Origin: Acinetobacter lactucae
GTDB lineage: Bacteria > Pseudomonadota > Gammaproteobacteria > Pseudomonadales > Moraxellaceae
Assembly (NCBI RefSeq): GCF_013344765.1
Contig: NZ_JABVBF010000013.1
Location: 1 to 34,156, forward strand
DNA: 34,156 nucleotides
Reading direction: 5' to 3'
Position 1 is the first letter of the stretch. Each line of letters starts with the position of its first letter. Shown here piece after piece: positions 7,575-16,135 of this stretch. The position numbers and the translations under genes were made by a program. The notes below the pieces were generated by a model. It saw only the letters and a list, made by a program, of their open reading frames with translations. It had not been told where the DNA came from and did no database searches.

Positions 7575-9923
7575 TTATTTAGAGCCTTTAATCCCTGCTT
7601 GTAGCAACAACGCCCCTAAACCACCAATTTTTTGTTCTTGAGGCTTCTCTTGCTTGGCACGCTGAGGACGTTCAGCTTGATCTTTACGTGGTTGAGGACG
7701 TTTACCTTGAGGCTTACGCTCAAAACGTTGTTCGTTATTTTGCTCACGGCGTGGTGGACGCTGTGCTTTTACAGGTGCAGAACCTTCGGCACGCATACTT
7801 AAGTTCACGCGATTACGTTCAGCATCAACCTGCATAACACGCACTTGTACGATCTGACCCGGTTTTACAACTTTATGCGGATCAGAAACGAACTCATTCG
7901 CTAATTCAGAAATATGAACTAAACCATCTTGATGCACACCAATATCAACAAAGGCACCAAAGTTTGTGACATTAGTAATCACACCTTCAAGCTGCATACC
8001 TTCAGTTAATTGGCCCACTTCCGTGATATCTTCACGGAATTTAGCAGTACGGAACTCTGGACGTGGGTCACGGCCCGGTTTTTCAAGTTCAGCTAATACG
8101 TCTTGAACGGTTGGCAAACCGAATTTGTCATCAACAAATTCATCAGCTTTTACTTGGCGAATGATTTCGGTATTACCAATGATGTCTTTCACAGTTGTCG
8201 CTTTTGCTGCAACAATTTTCTCAACAAGACCATAACTCTCAGGGTGAACAGCAGAAGCATCTAAAGGTTCAGAACCATTTTGGATACGTAAGAAACCAGC
8301 TGCTTGTTCAAAAGTACGCTCGCCTAAACGTGGTACGCTTTTCAAAGCTTGACGATTATCAAAACGACCATGCTCTTTGCGATATTCAACAATTTGCTGA
8401 GCAATGGCTTTATTCAAACCTGCAATGTAAGCCAAGATTGCTGGCGAAGCAGTATTTACATCGACACCAACAGCGTTCACACAGTCTTCAACTACCGCAT
8501 CAAGTGTTTTAGCCAAACCAGTTTGATTTACGTCGTGTTGATATTGACCTACACCAATTGATTTCGGATCAATCTTAACAAGTTCAGCAAGTGGATCTTG
8601 TAAACGGCGAGCAATCGACACTGCTCCACGAATTGAAACATCAAGCTCTGGAAGTTCTGCCGCTGCAAGCTCACTTGCAGAGTAAACAGATGCACCCGCT
8701 TCACTTACAGTTACACGTGTTAATTTAAGGTCTGTATTTGCAGCCATCATTTCAGCCACTACAGCTTCCGTTTCACGGCTAGCTGTACCATTACCAATGG
8801 CAATAAGTTCTACATTATATTCACGGCATAAACGTGCAAGCTCAGCAATAGAGCCTTCTTTGTCTTCTTTAGGTGCAAATGGATAAATCGTGCTATGAGC
8901 AAGTACATCACCTGCATCGCTTACTACCGCCAGTTTCACACCAGTACGAATACCAGGGTCAACACCTAAAGTCGTACGGCTACCCGCTGGTGCTGATAAC
9001 AATAAATGACGAAGATTTTCAGCAAATACCTGCATTGCTTCGGCTTCGGCAGTAAGACGTTTCTCTGTCAGCAATGAATGCTCGATTTGAGGACGAACTT
9101 TACCCAACCAGAATAATTTAGCAGTTTGCTTTAAGAAGTCCTGACGTGCTTGAGGTTGAATTTGCTCAAGGTTGTATTCAGTTTCGATACGTGCCAATGG
9201 TGCATCATCTTCACCATCTACTTTTAGACCTAATACATTTTCTTGACGACCACGTAACATCGCCAATAAACGATGCGATGGTAGTTTGTTTAGGCCTTCA
9301 GAAAATTCAAAGTAATCACGGAATTTTTTACCGACTTCTTTCTTTTCTTCAGAAGCAACTGTACTTTTTAACACTGCAGTTTTTGCAAAAGTTGCTTTTA
9401 ATTCTGTAGTAAGCGCAATATTTTGTGCCCAGTCATCAATTAGAATATGCTGAATCGCATCTAACTGACTTTCAACATCTGGATAGTCTTCGTGACTAAA
9501 ACCAGCCAATGCTTCTGTCGGGTCAACTTGTTCTGCAATAATTTTTTCAGCAATCGGTCCTAGACCTGCTTCTTTTGCTTTAAAAGACTTACTTGTGCGC
9601 TTAGGACGATACGGTGCATAAATTTCTTCTAAAGCATTTTTTGTTTCGGCTGCATTCACCCGCGCCAACAAGTCATCACTCAATTTATTCTGTTCTTGCA
9701 ATGACTGAATAACCTTTTCACGGCGCTCATATAAATCACGTAAATACGCTAAACGAGTATCTAATTGGCGTAACTGCGTATCATCTAAACCTTGGGTTAC
9801 TTCTTTACGGTAACGGGCAATGAATGGAACACTGGCACCTTCGTCAATTAAGCGGATGGCAGCTTCTACTTGGTTTGGACGTACGGCAAGCTCACTTGCC
9901 AACTGCTGAACTAAGTCAGTCAT
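7575..9923 (-). CDS. tex: Tex family RNA-binding transcription accessory protein
   Basis: 782-aa cytoplasmic nucleic-acid-binding protein. Tex proteins bind RNA and affect transcription and stress fitness; the exact activity is unclear in the family. In order: N-terminal helical Tex domain (FIARYRKEVTQGLDD near 34-48), YqgF/RuvC-like domain from about 320 (GVDPGIRTG), helix-hairpin-helix region near 500-560 (LAYIAGLNKAIAQQIVEYR), and an S1 domain at about 640-715 (GVITNVTNFGAFVDIGVHQDG). It ends in a basic Arg/Pro/Gln-rich tail. I start at ATG 9923 because that matches the family N-terminus; a GTG 36 bases further up is in frame but would add an atypical leader. Single gene with its own terminator. 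Confidence 0.93.
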   Translation of the reverse strand: MTDLVQQLASELAVRPNQVEAAIRLIDEGASVPFIARYRKEVTQGLDDTQLRQLDTRLAYLRDLYERREKVIQSLQEQNKLSDDLLARVNAAETKNALEEIYAPYRPKRTSKSFKAKEAGLGPIAEKIIAEQVDPTEALAGFSHEDYPDVESQLDAIQHILIDDWAQNIALTTELKATFAKTAVLKSTVASEEKKEVGKKFRDYFEFSEGLNKLPSHRLLAMLRGRQENVLGLKVDGEDDAPLARIETEYNLEQIQPQARQDFLKQTAKLFWLGKVRPQIEHSLLTEKRLTAEAEAMQVFAENLRHLLLSAPAGSRTTLGVDPGIRTGVKLAVVSDAGDVLAHSTIYPFAPKEDKEGSIAELARLCREYNVELIAIGNGTASRETEAVVAEMMAANTDLKLTRVTVSEAGASVYSASELAAAELPELDVSIRGAVSIARRLQDPLAELVKIDPKSIGVGQYQHDVNQTGLAKTLDAVVEDCVNAVGVDVNTASPAILAYIAGLNKAIAQQIVEYRKEHGRFDNRQALKSVPRLGERTFEQAAGFLRIQNGSEPLDASAVHPESYGLVEKIVAAKATTVKDIIGNTEIIRQVKADEFVDDKFGLPTVQDVLAELEKPGRDPRPEFRTAKFREDITEVGQLTEGMQLEGVITNVTNFGAFVDIGVHQDGLVHISELANEFVSDPHKVVKPGQIVQVRVMQVDAERNRVNLSMRAEGSAPVKAQRPPRREQNNEQRFERKPQGKRPQPRKDQAERPQRAKQEKPQEQKIGGLGALLLQAGIKGSK

Positions 9924-10136
9924 CGTGTTTGATCCCACAAGGATAAAGTTTAAAAGCACTGATTATAAAGACCAAGCCCATAAAATCCACACTTGTTTGC
10001 GTATTCAAAACGTTTTTTTGTATTGACTCTGAATATTTATACTTTTTACGACGACTAGAGCACATAAAAACAGGCGTTTAACTATGAAAGAATTAAGATG
10101 GACTCCTGCCTTTTAATATTTATAAAATATAACAGT

Positions 10137-10159
10137 ATGACTTATGTCATGAATATGAC
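10137..10159. repeat. Alternating ATGAC / GTCAT / ATGAC motif
   Basis: Three 5-base elements with exact 4-base spacers (TTAT, GAAT), giving two overlapping palindromes with a 9-base period. Looks like an operator; protein unknown. Confidence 0.5.
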
Positions 10160-10193
10160 AAAAATTTCATATAATTTATGAGAAAATGATCAT

Positions 10194-10205
10194 ATTGATA
10201 CATAG
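10194..10205 (+). promoter_or_regulatory. OmpR-like box, copy 1
   Basis: ATTGATACATAG, identical to the copy at 10472. The core TTGATACAT resembles the GAAACAT half-site of E. coli OmpR boxes. Binding is inferred only. Confidence 0.4.
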
Positions 10206-10471
10206 CCCAAAAGATCAAAATATTGATGTTGAGCACTATTTTATCCTTCTAATTTCTTATCTACTCTAACTAACTGCCCCATTCAACCATTAAAACTCCA
10301 TTAATCTTGATTAAAATAACTTATTTGAAACAATTAGTTATTAATATTTAATTCGTAAAAAATTGTCGAATATTTAAGTATTTGTTTTTTTTGAGCGGTC
10401 TTTGCTAAATTATGGGCTTAAGATGTTGTTTTTTGGTTTCAAACCACCTCGAAAATTGTAATTTTGAGCAA

Positions 10472-10483
10472 ATTGATACATAG
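10472..10483 (+). promoter_or_regulatory. OmpR-like box, copy 2, in the ompR leader
   Basis: Second identical ATTGATACATAG. It lies just upstream of where a -35 would fall for the possible -10 TATACT (10505-10510), the usual place for an activator. Autoregulation is an inference. Confidence 0.45.
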
Positions 10484-10580
10484 TCTAAACAAGAACATCG
10501 GCATTATACTGAGGGCTTGTTGGCAATAAGCCTATCCGACCCAATAATATATAAATTATGACTTTAAAAGGGAGTACATC

Positions 10581-11345
10581 ATGAGTTTAGTTGTACCTGC
10601 TGAACATCCTGAAACCGTACACAACGAAACGGATCGTGTCGAACGTATTTTAGTGGTCGATGACGATGTGCGTTTACGTACCCTCTTGCAACGTTTTTTG
10701 GAAGATAAAGGCTTTGTTGTAAAAACTGCCCACGATGCTTCGCAAATGGACCGTTTATTACAACGTGAGTTATTTTCACTGATCGTACTCGACTTTATGT
10801 TACCGGTTGAAGATGGTTTAAGTATTTGCCGTCGTTTACGCCAATCAAATATTGATACGCCAATCATCATGCTAACAGCACGTGGTAGCGATTCAGACCG
10901 TATTGCCGGTCTTGAAGCTGGTGCAGATGACTACTTACCAAAACCATTTAATCCAAATGAGCTTTTAGCACGTATCCGTGCGGTATTACGCCGCCAAGTT
11001 CGTGAAGTTCCGGGTGCACCGAGCCAACAAGTTGAAGTAGTAAGCTTTGGTCCATGGTCTTTAGACTTGTCTACCCGTACACTGACACGTGAAGGACAAA
11101 TCGTTACCTTAACAACTGGCGAATTTGCGGTATTAAAAGCATTGGTACAACACCCACGTGAACCATTAACACGCGATAAACTTATGAACTTAGCTCGTGG
11201 CCGTGAATGGGGTGCAATGGAACGTTCAATTGACGTCCAAGTCTCTCGCTTACGTCGTTTAATTGAAGATAACCCTGCACGTGCACGTTACATCCAGACT
11301 GTATGGGGTGTAGGCTATGTATTCGTTCCAGATGGTGCTGAATAA
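10581..11345 (+). CDS. ompR: OmpR response regulator
   Basis: 254-aa OmpR/PhoB-class regulator. The receiver domain (20-138) has the acidic pocket DDD (27-29), phospho-acceptor D71 in VLDFMLP, T99 and K121. The winged-helix DNA-binding domain (about 150-250) contains RSIDVQVSRLRRLIE and ends with QTVWGVGYVF. In Acinetobacter OmpR/EnvZ responds to osmotic conditions and influences virulence and colony switching. A non-conserved 20-residue N-terminal lead precedes the receiver. Strong ribosome site AAGGGAG six bases before ATG. envZ follows after 17 bases, so the two form an operon. Confidence 0.92.
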   Translation: MSLVVPAEHPETVHNETDRVERILVVDDDVRLRTLLQRFLEDKGFVVKTAHDASQMDRLLQRELFSLIVLDFMLPVEDGLSICRRLRQSNIDTPIIMLTARGSDSDRIAGLEAGADDYLPKPFNPNELLARIRAVLRRQVREVPGAPSQQVEVVSFGPWSLDLSTRTLTREGQIVTLTTGEFAVLKALVQHPREPLTRDKLMNLARGREWGAMERSIDVQVSRLRRLIEDNPARARYIQTVWGVGYVFVPDGAE

Positions 11346-11362
11346 GCTTGAGATAAGATAGA

Positions 11363-12820
11363 GTGAGTTTAGAACCAATCGCCCCACAGAACTTTACCGA
11401 TTACGTTACCTACTCAGAACGTAAAAGGACTCGATGGGAACGTTTTCTCGACAAAATAAAGCCACGTTCTGCTGCCATGCGTACCACAATTTTGGTACTG
11501 CTGGTGGTGTTCTTTAGTTTGTTTATGTCGTTATGGTTCTTTTGGCGCACGCTTTACTTGCCTGAAATTCAACAACACGCACGCTACCTTGCGGTTGAAC
11601 TTGAGCTCGTCAACAATCCTGACATACGAATTTTTCATCGCGAAACTGAAGTAGATATTGATGCGTGGTTACGTAATCGAGTCGGTATTGAATACGTTAC
11701 AAACCCCAAAGAATATCCAAGTGTCCGAGAAAAGGTCATTGCCGAGTTTTTTACCAATCAGGTTGAACAAAAACTGGCAAATGAGATCGGGACTAAAGAC
11801 GTTACCGTTTATTTCCAGTTTAAACCGAGCCCACGCATTTGGATTCAAACACCTGAAATGCATGGAAACTGGGTTCGTGAGCCTTTAAAAACCTATGCCA
11901 ACTACAGCCCTGAGCTCTTAGTGGGTTGGGTTGTGGGAGTTCCATTACTGTCGGCTATCATTATTTTGATTTTAGTCAGACAGATGAATCGCCCTCTGCG
12001 TCGTTTGCAGAATGCTGCTAATGAATACAGTAAATCCGGAACAGCACCTTACCTTGATACCAATCATGGCCCACTAGAAATTCGTCAAGTAAACCAAGCC
12101 TTTAATCGTATGGTCTACACACTCGATCAGACTGAGCGTGAGCGACGTATTATGCTGGCAGGTATTTCACATGATTTACGCACCCCGCTTACACGCATAC
12201 GTTTAACAGCAGAGATGCTGCCTGATGAGTTTTTGCGTGAGGGTTTGGTCTATGATGTAGATGATATGGATGCAATTCTCAATCAATTCATTTCGTATAT
12301 GCGCGATGGTTCGGATGAGGAATTGAAAGACACCAATATCAACATGCTTTTGCAAGAATTAGTTGTGCAATTTAAACCTCTCGATATTCAGTTTAAGATG
12401 CAGGATGTACCTATTATTCCGGCACGTAGCCTTTCTTTAAAAAGATTGATTGCCAACTTGATTAATAACGCAAAACGCTATGGCGCTGAACCGATAGAGC
12501 TCAGTGCAAAAGTTGAAAATGAATCTATTTTAATTACCGTTGCTGATCATGGTGAAGGTATTCCAGCAGATCAAATTGAAGAGTTGATGCAACCCTTTGT
12601 TCGTGGAGATTCAGCAAGAACCATTCAAGGCAGTGGTCTTGGGCTAGCGATTGTTAAACGTATTGTCGATATTCATCATGGTGCGATTCAAATTCATAAC
12701 CGCGAACAAGGTGGTTTAGAAGTTATAATTTCTTTACCAATTCCAAAACCGATTACTGAAGAAAACACCACAACCAATCCATTGGAAAAAATAAAGCAAA
12801 CATTGAGTGAGCGCTTTTAA
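11363..12820 (+). CDS. envZ: EnvZ sensor histidine kinase
   Basis: 485-aa inner-membrane kinase, partner of OmpR. Topology: cytoplasmic N-terminus (1-39), membrane segment about 41-63, periplasmic domain about 65-183, second membrane segment about 185-205, HAMP, then dimerisation domain with H270 in GISHDLRTPLTRIR. The ATPase domain carries the N box (NLINNAKRYG, 365-374), G1 D395-H-G-E-G and G2 GSGLGLAI (423-430). All catalytic residues are intact. Start GTG 11363 keeps the cytoplasmic lead; an ATG at residue 39 would start just before the first membrane segment and is less likely. No clear terminator follows; 12821-13011 shows nothing else. Confidence 0.92.
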   Translation: MSLEPIAPQNFTDYVTYSERKRTRWERFLDKIKPRSAAMRTTILVLLVVFFSLFMSLWFFWRTLYLPEIQQHARYLAVELELVNNPDIRIFHRETEVDIDAWLRNRVGIEYVTNPKEYPSVREKVIAEFFTNQVEQKLANEIGTKDVTVYFQFKPSPRIWIQTPEMHGNWVREPLKTYANYSPELLVGWVVGVPLLSAIIILILVRQMNRPLRRLQNAANEYSKSGTAPYLDTNHGPLEIRQVNQAFNRMVYTLDQTERERRIMLAGISHDLRTPLTRIRLTAEMLPDEFLREGLVYDVDDMDAILNQFISYMRDGSDEELKDTNINMLLQELVVQFKPLDIQFKMQDVPIIPARSLSLKRLIANLINNAKRYGAEPIELSAKVENESILITVADHGEGIPADQIEELMQPFVRGDSARTIQGSGLGLAIVKRIVDIHHGAIQIHNREQGGLEVIISLPIPKPITEENTTTNPLEKIKQTLSERF

Positions 12821-13011
12821 TTTAATCAATCAGCAATTAAAAACCTTGTTTTAATAGCAAATAAAAGCAATAAAAATCAATTAAATAAAAACCATAAACA
12901 TAATTTATACCGCCATTTATTTACAAAATTAGACCTTAGCCTAACACCTATGCACTTTTCAATTTTTCATAGCTAAAATCCCGTATGTTTTGACAATATT
13001 GAGGATGTCCA

Positions 13012-14526
13012 ATGTCTTTAAGTCGTATTCGCCTAGCTTCTCTTCATGACAAGGTCATCAGTGCTGAACAAGCTGCGCAATTCATCGAAAATGGAATGAC
13101 CGTTGGTATGAGTGGTTTTACTCGTGCCGGTGAAGCTAAAGCTGTTCCACAAGCACTTGTAGAGCATGCAAAGAAAAATCCGTTAAAAATCACGTTAATT
13201 ACGGGTGCAAGCTTAGGTAATGACTTAGACAAACAACTCACGGAAGCAGGTGTTTTATCTCGTCGTATGCCATTTCAGGTAGACAACACTTTACGTCGTG
13301 CGATTAATAACGGCGAAGTTATGTTTATTGATCAACATTTATCAGAAACTGTTGAGCAAATGCGTAACCAGCAACTTAAACGTCCAGACGTTGCGGTGAT
13401 TGAAGCAATTGCGATTACTGAAGATGGCGGTATTATTCCAACAACTTCTGTAGGTAACTCTGCAAGCTTTGCTATTTTTGCCGAAAAAGTTATTGTTGAA
13501 ATCAACACATCTTTAAGCGAAAGCTTTGAAGGTTTGCACGACATCTACATTCCGACTTATCGTCCAACACGTACTCCAATTCCATTAACAAAAGTGGATG
13601 AGCGTATTGGTACAACAGCAATCCAAATCGATCCTGCAAAAATTGTAGGTATTGTATTTAACGATACACATGACTCACCATCAACAGTAACTCCTCCAGA
13701 TGATGAGACTCAAGGCATTGCAAACCACCTCATTGCTTTCTTTAACAAAGAAGTTGCAGAAGGTCGTTTACCAAAAAACCTTGGTCCATTACAAGCAGGA
13801 ATTGGGTCTATTGCCAACGCTGTACTAACAGGTTTAAAAGATTCTGATTTTGAAGACCTCATCATGTACTCAGAAGTACTACAAGACTGTACTTTTGAAC
13901 TCATTGATGCAGGCAAAATGAAATTTGCTTCTGGTAGCTCAATTACCCTTTCTGCAAAATGTGGCGAAAAAGTTTTTGGCAATATCGAAGCTTACAAAGA
14001 CAAATTAGTACTCCGTCCACAAGAAATTTCTAACCATCCTGAATTGGTACGTCGTTTAGGTATCATCGGCATTAACACTGCACTTGAGTTTGATATTTAC
14101 GGTAACGTGAACTCAACTCACGTATGTGGTACTAAAATGATGAACGGTATTGGTGGTTCAGGTGACTTCGCTCGTAACGCACACTTGGCAATCTTTGTGA
14201 CTAAATCAATTGCTAAAGGCGGCGATATCTCTTCTATTGTGCCGATGGTGAGCCACGTTGACCATAGTGAACACGACGTTGATATTTTAGTGACAGAGCA
14301 AGGTTTAGCAGACTTACGTGGTTTAGCACCTCGTGAGCGTGCTCGCGCTATTATCGATAACTGTGTACACCCACTTTATCGTGGTGCATTAAACGACTAC
14401 TTTGATCGTGCATGTGCTAAAGGTGGACATACTCCTCACTTACTTCGTGAAGCATTGTCTTGGCATGCAAACTTCGAAGAAACAGGCCAAATGCTTCAAG
14501 CAGAACCAGTCGCAAAATCAGCTTAA
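13012..14526 (+). CDS. Succinyl-CoA:acetate CoA-transferase (AarC/ScpC class)
   Basis: 504-aa acetyl-CoA hydrolase/transferase-family protein. Members swap CoA between succinyl-CoA and acetate (AarC) or propionyl-CoA and succinate (ScpC). The catalytic glutamate that carries the CoA thioester is E288 in LIMYSEVLQD, and the CoA-binding glycines are in GIGGSGDFARNA. The length and these motifs fit class I transferases of the AarC type, so a transferase is more likely than a hydrolase. Donor and acceptor cannot be fixed from sequence. ATG 13012 follows GAGGA. Stands alone after envZ, with its own terminator. Confidence 0.88.
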   Translation: MSLSRIRLASLHDKVISAEQAAQFIENGMTVGMSGFTRAGEAKAVPQALVEHAKKNPLKITLITGASLGNDLDKQLTEAGVLSRRMPFQVDNTLRRAINNGEVMFIDQHLSETVEQMRNQQLKRPDVAVIEAIAITEDGGIIPTTSVGNSASFAIFAEKVIVEINTSLSESFEGLHDIYIPTYRPTRTPIPLTKVDERIGTTAIQIDPAKIVGIVFNDTHDSPSTVTPPDDETQGIANHLIAFFNKEVAEGRLPKNLGPLQAGIGSIANAVLTGLKDSDFEDLIMYSEVLQDCTFELIDAGKMKFASGSSITLSAKCGEKVFGNIEAYKDKLVLRPQEISNHPELVRRLGIIGINTALEFDIYGNVNSTHVCGTKMMNGIGGSGDFARNAHLAIFVTKSIAKGGDISSIVPMVSHVDHSEHDVDILVTEQGLADLRGLAPRERARAIIDNCVHPLYRGALNDYFDRACAKGGHTPHLLREALSWHANFEETGQMLQAEPVAKSA

Positions 14527-14542
14527 ATCACTGGTTTAATTC

Positions 14543-14568
14543 AAGCACTCCCTCGGGGGTGCTTTTTT
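14543..14568 (+). terminator. Terminator of the CoA-transferase gene
   Basis: AAGCACTCCC / GGGGGTGCTT stem with a very tight loop and a run of T. Confidence 0.8.
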
Positions 14569-14656
14569 ATTTGTTTAAATTATTCATAAAATACTGCTCA
14601 AGTCCCAATTTTTATTTTATCTTTTCAGCACATCAAAACAAAAAGTAGAAATCCAT

Positions 14657-15088
14657 ATGTTTATTATTCGTCAATTTACAAATGCAGATCTGGATGATGT
14701 CGTTATTTTATGGGAAAGCTGTGGCCTGACCCGCCCTTGGAATAGTCCTGAAACCGATATTTTCAGGAAAGTCTCACAACAAGATGATTTGTTTTTGGTT
14801 GCTATTAAAGATGAGCAACTGATTGGCACGCTCATGGGCGGCTACGACGGCCATAGAGGCTGGATCAACTATTTAGCTGTTCATCCCCACCAACAACGCT
14901 TAGGAATCGCTACAGCGCTCGTCCAGCAGCTTGAAAAGCGATTGATTGCCCGTGGTTGCCCGAAACTTCAATTGTTAGTCCGTAAGGATAATTTGAATGT
15001 GCTGAACTTTTACGAACAGCTTGGCTATGACGAAGTAGAAGCAGTGTGTTTAGGAAAACGACTTATTAGCGATAATCCACCCGACTAG
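14657..15088 (+). CDS. ypeA: GNAT acetyltransferase YpeA
   Basis: 143-aa GNAT-fold protein close to E. coli YpeA as I remember it: shared RPWNSPETDI-like segment, MGGYDGHRGW (66-75), acetyl-CoA loop HQQRLGIATAL (motif A), RGCPKLQL and the end LGKRLI. GNAT enzymes move acetyl from acetyl-CoA to an amine. The substrate of YpeA is not established to my knowledge. Start ATG 14657 has a weak ribosome site. It has no operon partner. Downstream lies a non-coding stretch with inverted DnaA boxes, then a terminator shared with the tRNA-Phe genes. Confidence 0.88.
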   Translation: MFIIRQFTNADLDDVVILWESCGLTRPWNSPETDIFRKVSQQDDLFLVAIKDEQLIGTLMGGYDGHRGWINYLAVHPHQQRLGIATALVQQLEKRLIARGCPKLQLLVRKDNLNVLNFYEQLGYDEVEAVCLGKRLISDNPPD

Positions 15089-15156
15089 CGCACTAAGTAC
15101 ACGCTTTCTTTTTCGCTATTAATAAAAGCGGTTTATGTTTGGGGATAAGTGACTAT

Positions 15157-15188
15157 ACCTGTGGATAAAATGAGATTTATACACAGGT
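15157..15188. repeat. Inverted repeat carrying two DnaA boxes
   Basis: Arms ACCTGTGGATAAA and TTTATACACAGGT (12 of 13 pair) around ATGAGA. Each arm holds a consensus 9-mer: TGTGGATAA (15160-15168) and TTATACACA (15177-15185). No origin gene is nearby and there is no T run, so it is not an obvious terminator. Confidence 0.6.
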
Positions 15189-15224
15189 AAGGTCTTAATA
15201 CTTTTATTAAATAAATAGGCATGA

Positions 15225-15257
15225 AAAAAGCCCCATACATTATGTATGGGGCTTTTT
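15225..15257. terminator. Terminator, tRNA-Phe copy 1 / ypeA
   Basis: Perfect 16-base arms (AAAAAGCCCCATACAT and complement) about one base, with A/T tails on both sides. Serves the minus-strand tRNA and probably also ypeA. Confidence 0.85.
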
Positions 15258-15263
15258 CGAATA

Positions 15264-15339
15264 TGGTGGCGAGACCCAGGATCGAACTGGGGACACACGG
15301 ATTTTCAATCCGTTGCTCTACCTACTGAGCTATCACGCC
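15264..15339 (-). tRNA. tRNA-Phe(GAA), copy 1
   Basis: 76-base minus-strand gene with encoded CCA. Anticodon loop TTGAAAA (GAA), D arm GCTC-GAGC, T stem CCCAG/CTGGG with loop TTCGATC. Acceptor GGCGTGA against TCTCGCC pairs except U5-U68. Identical to the second copy. It has its own promoter and terminator. Confidence 0.95.
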
Positions 15340-15349
15340 GATGGCCTGT

Positions 15350-15378
15350 ATTAAGCCGTATCTCAGAACAATAGTCAA
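15350..15378 (-). promoter_or_regulatory. Promoter of tRNA-Phe copy 1
   Basis: Minus strand: TTGACT (15373-15378), 17-base spacer, CTTAAT (15350-15355), ending 10 bases before the tRNA. Same layout as copy 2. Confidence 0.65.
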
Positions 15379-15422
15379 CAATTATCCTGAGTTTCTGATT
15401 TAAATGAGTATTTTTTATACTT

Positions 15423-15452
15423 AAAAAAAAATCCCTGATGGGATCAGGGATT
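15423..15452 (-). terminator. Terminator of tRNA-Phe copy 2
   Basis: Minus strand: AATCCCTGAT-CCC-ATCAGGGATT followed by a run of T, placed between the two tRNA genes. Confidence 0.85.
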
Positions 15453-15466
15453 GAAAACACAAATAA

Positions 15467-15542
15467 TGGTGGCGAGACCCAGGATCGAACTGGGGACACA
15501 CGGATTTTCAATCCGTTGCTCTACCTACTGAGCTATCACGCC
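15467..15542 (-). tRNA. tRNA-Phe(GAA), copy 2
   Basis: 76-base gene identical to copy 1, including the U5-U68 acceptor mismatch and the encoded CCA. Transcribed first; a terminator separates it from copy 1, so this is two transcription units rather than one cluster. Confidence 0.95.
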
Positions 15543-15553
15543 GAAGTGGGCGT

Positions 15554-15582
15554 ATTAAACAATGTTTATAAGAAGACGTCAA
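15554..15582 (-). promoter_or_regulatory. Promoter of tRNA-Phe copy 2
   Basis: Minus strand: TTGACG (15577-15582), 17-base spacer, TTTAAT (15554-15559), ending 11 bases before the tRNA. Confidence 0.65.
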
Positions 15583-15648
15583 GCAACTTCCGTGTTTTTT
15601 GTAACAAGTGATTATTTTTAAATCACAGCCACATACTGATAAAGGCTT

Positions 15649-16032
15649 TTAGTGATGTAATTTACCAATATGCGCTAAGCAGCGATGAATCGCGCCACAA
15701 CCCGGTTCAAAAATTTTAACGCCTTTTGACTCTTCTATACGACAAGCTTCTTCAACTAAGCGCTCAGCTACCCCACGACCACGGTTAGCAGGATGCACAA
15801 CAATGTATTCAAGAACCTTGCTTTCACCTTGTCCTGAGGACCAAATTGCACCTATAATTTTGGTGTTAAATTCAGCAGTGTATAGCGTGGTATACTGTTG
15901 TAAATCTTGTTCAAGTTGTTCAATCGCATCGTGCCCGTCACCAAACTCCGGACTTGTATCATACAAACGCTCAAGCTGATCGCGGATCTCTGAATTATCT
16001 AGAGAACTATAAGCATGTACGGTAATAGGCAT
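15649..16032 (-). CDS. GNAT-fold protein, PanZ/PanM-like
   Basis: 127-aa single-domain GNAT protein. The acetyl-CoA loop is NRGRGVAERLVEEA at about 83-96, preceded by the beta-4 strand VLEYIVVHP. Length and layout match PanZ/PanM (127 aa in E. coli), which senses acetyl-CoA and drives maturation of aspartate decarboxylase PanD for pantothenate synthesis. I hold the PanZ role at about even odds; a plain acetyltransferase is the alternative. Start ATG 16032 has an ideal AGGAGG eight bases upstream. It is divergent from hisB across about 100 bases and has no operon partner. The Cys/His-rich end (PGCGAIHRCLAHIGKLHH) is unusual. Confidence 0.75.
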   Translation of the reverse strand: MPITVHAYSSLDNSEIRDQLERLYDTSPEFGDGHDAIEQLEQDLQQYTTLYTAEFNTKIIGAIWSSGQGESKVLEYIVVHPANRGRGVAERLVEEACRIEESKGVKIFEPGCGAIHRCLAHIGKLHH

Positions 16033-16135
16033 TGATTAACCCTCCTGAGCAAACTATGATGCTGTCACGAATTCGTCACAGCGAAATTGTCGTTAACATC
16101 CAATCATTTTTGACGTTTTTTTGAGGAACGTGTCC

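Larger units (their letters stand above)
9924..10580. other. Gene-free regulatory stretch upstream of ompR
   Basis: 657 A+T-rich bases between the divergent tex and ompR. No plausible gene was found in any frame. It contains a triple ATGAC/GTCAT motif (10137-10159), two identical ATTGATACATAG boxes (10194 and 10472), and a possible -10 TATACT at 10505-10510. Its length and repeated motifs suggest a complex promoter. Confidence 0.7.

Noticed and set aside
8195-9409. Several plus-strand frames inside tex
   Set aside because: Antisense shadows; tex is intact over its full length with all family motifs.
15305-15511. 68-aa open frame on the minus strand
   Set aside because: It runs through tRNA-Phe copy 1 and the terminator between the tRNA copies; shared tRNA sequence explains it.
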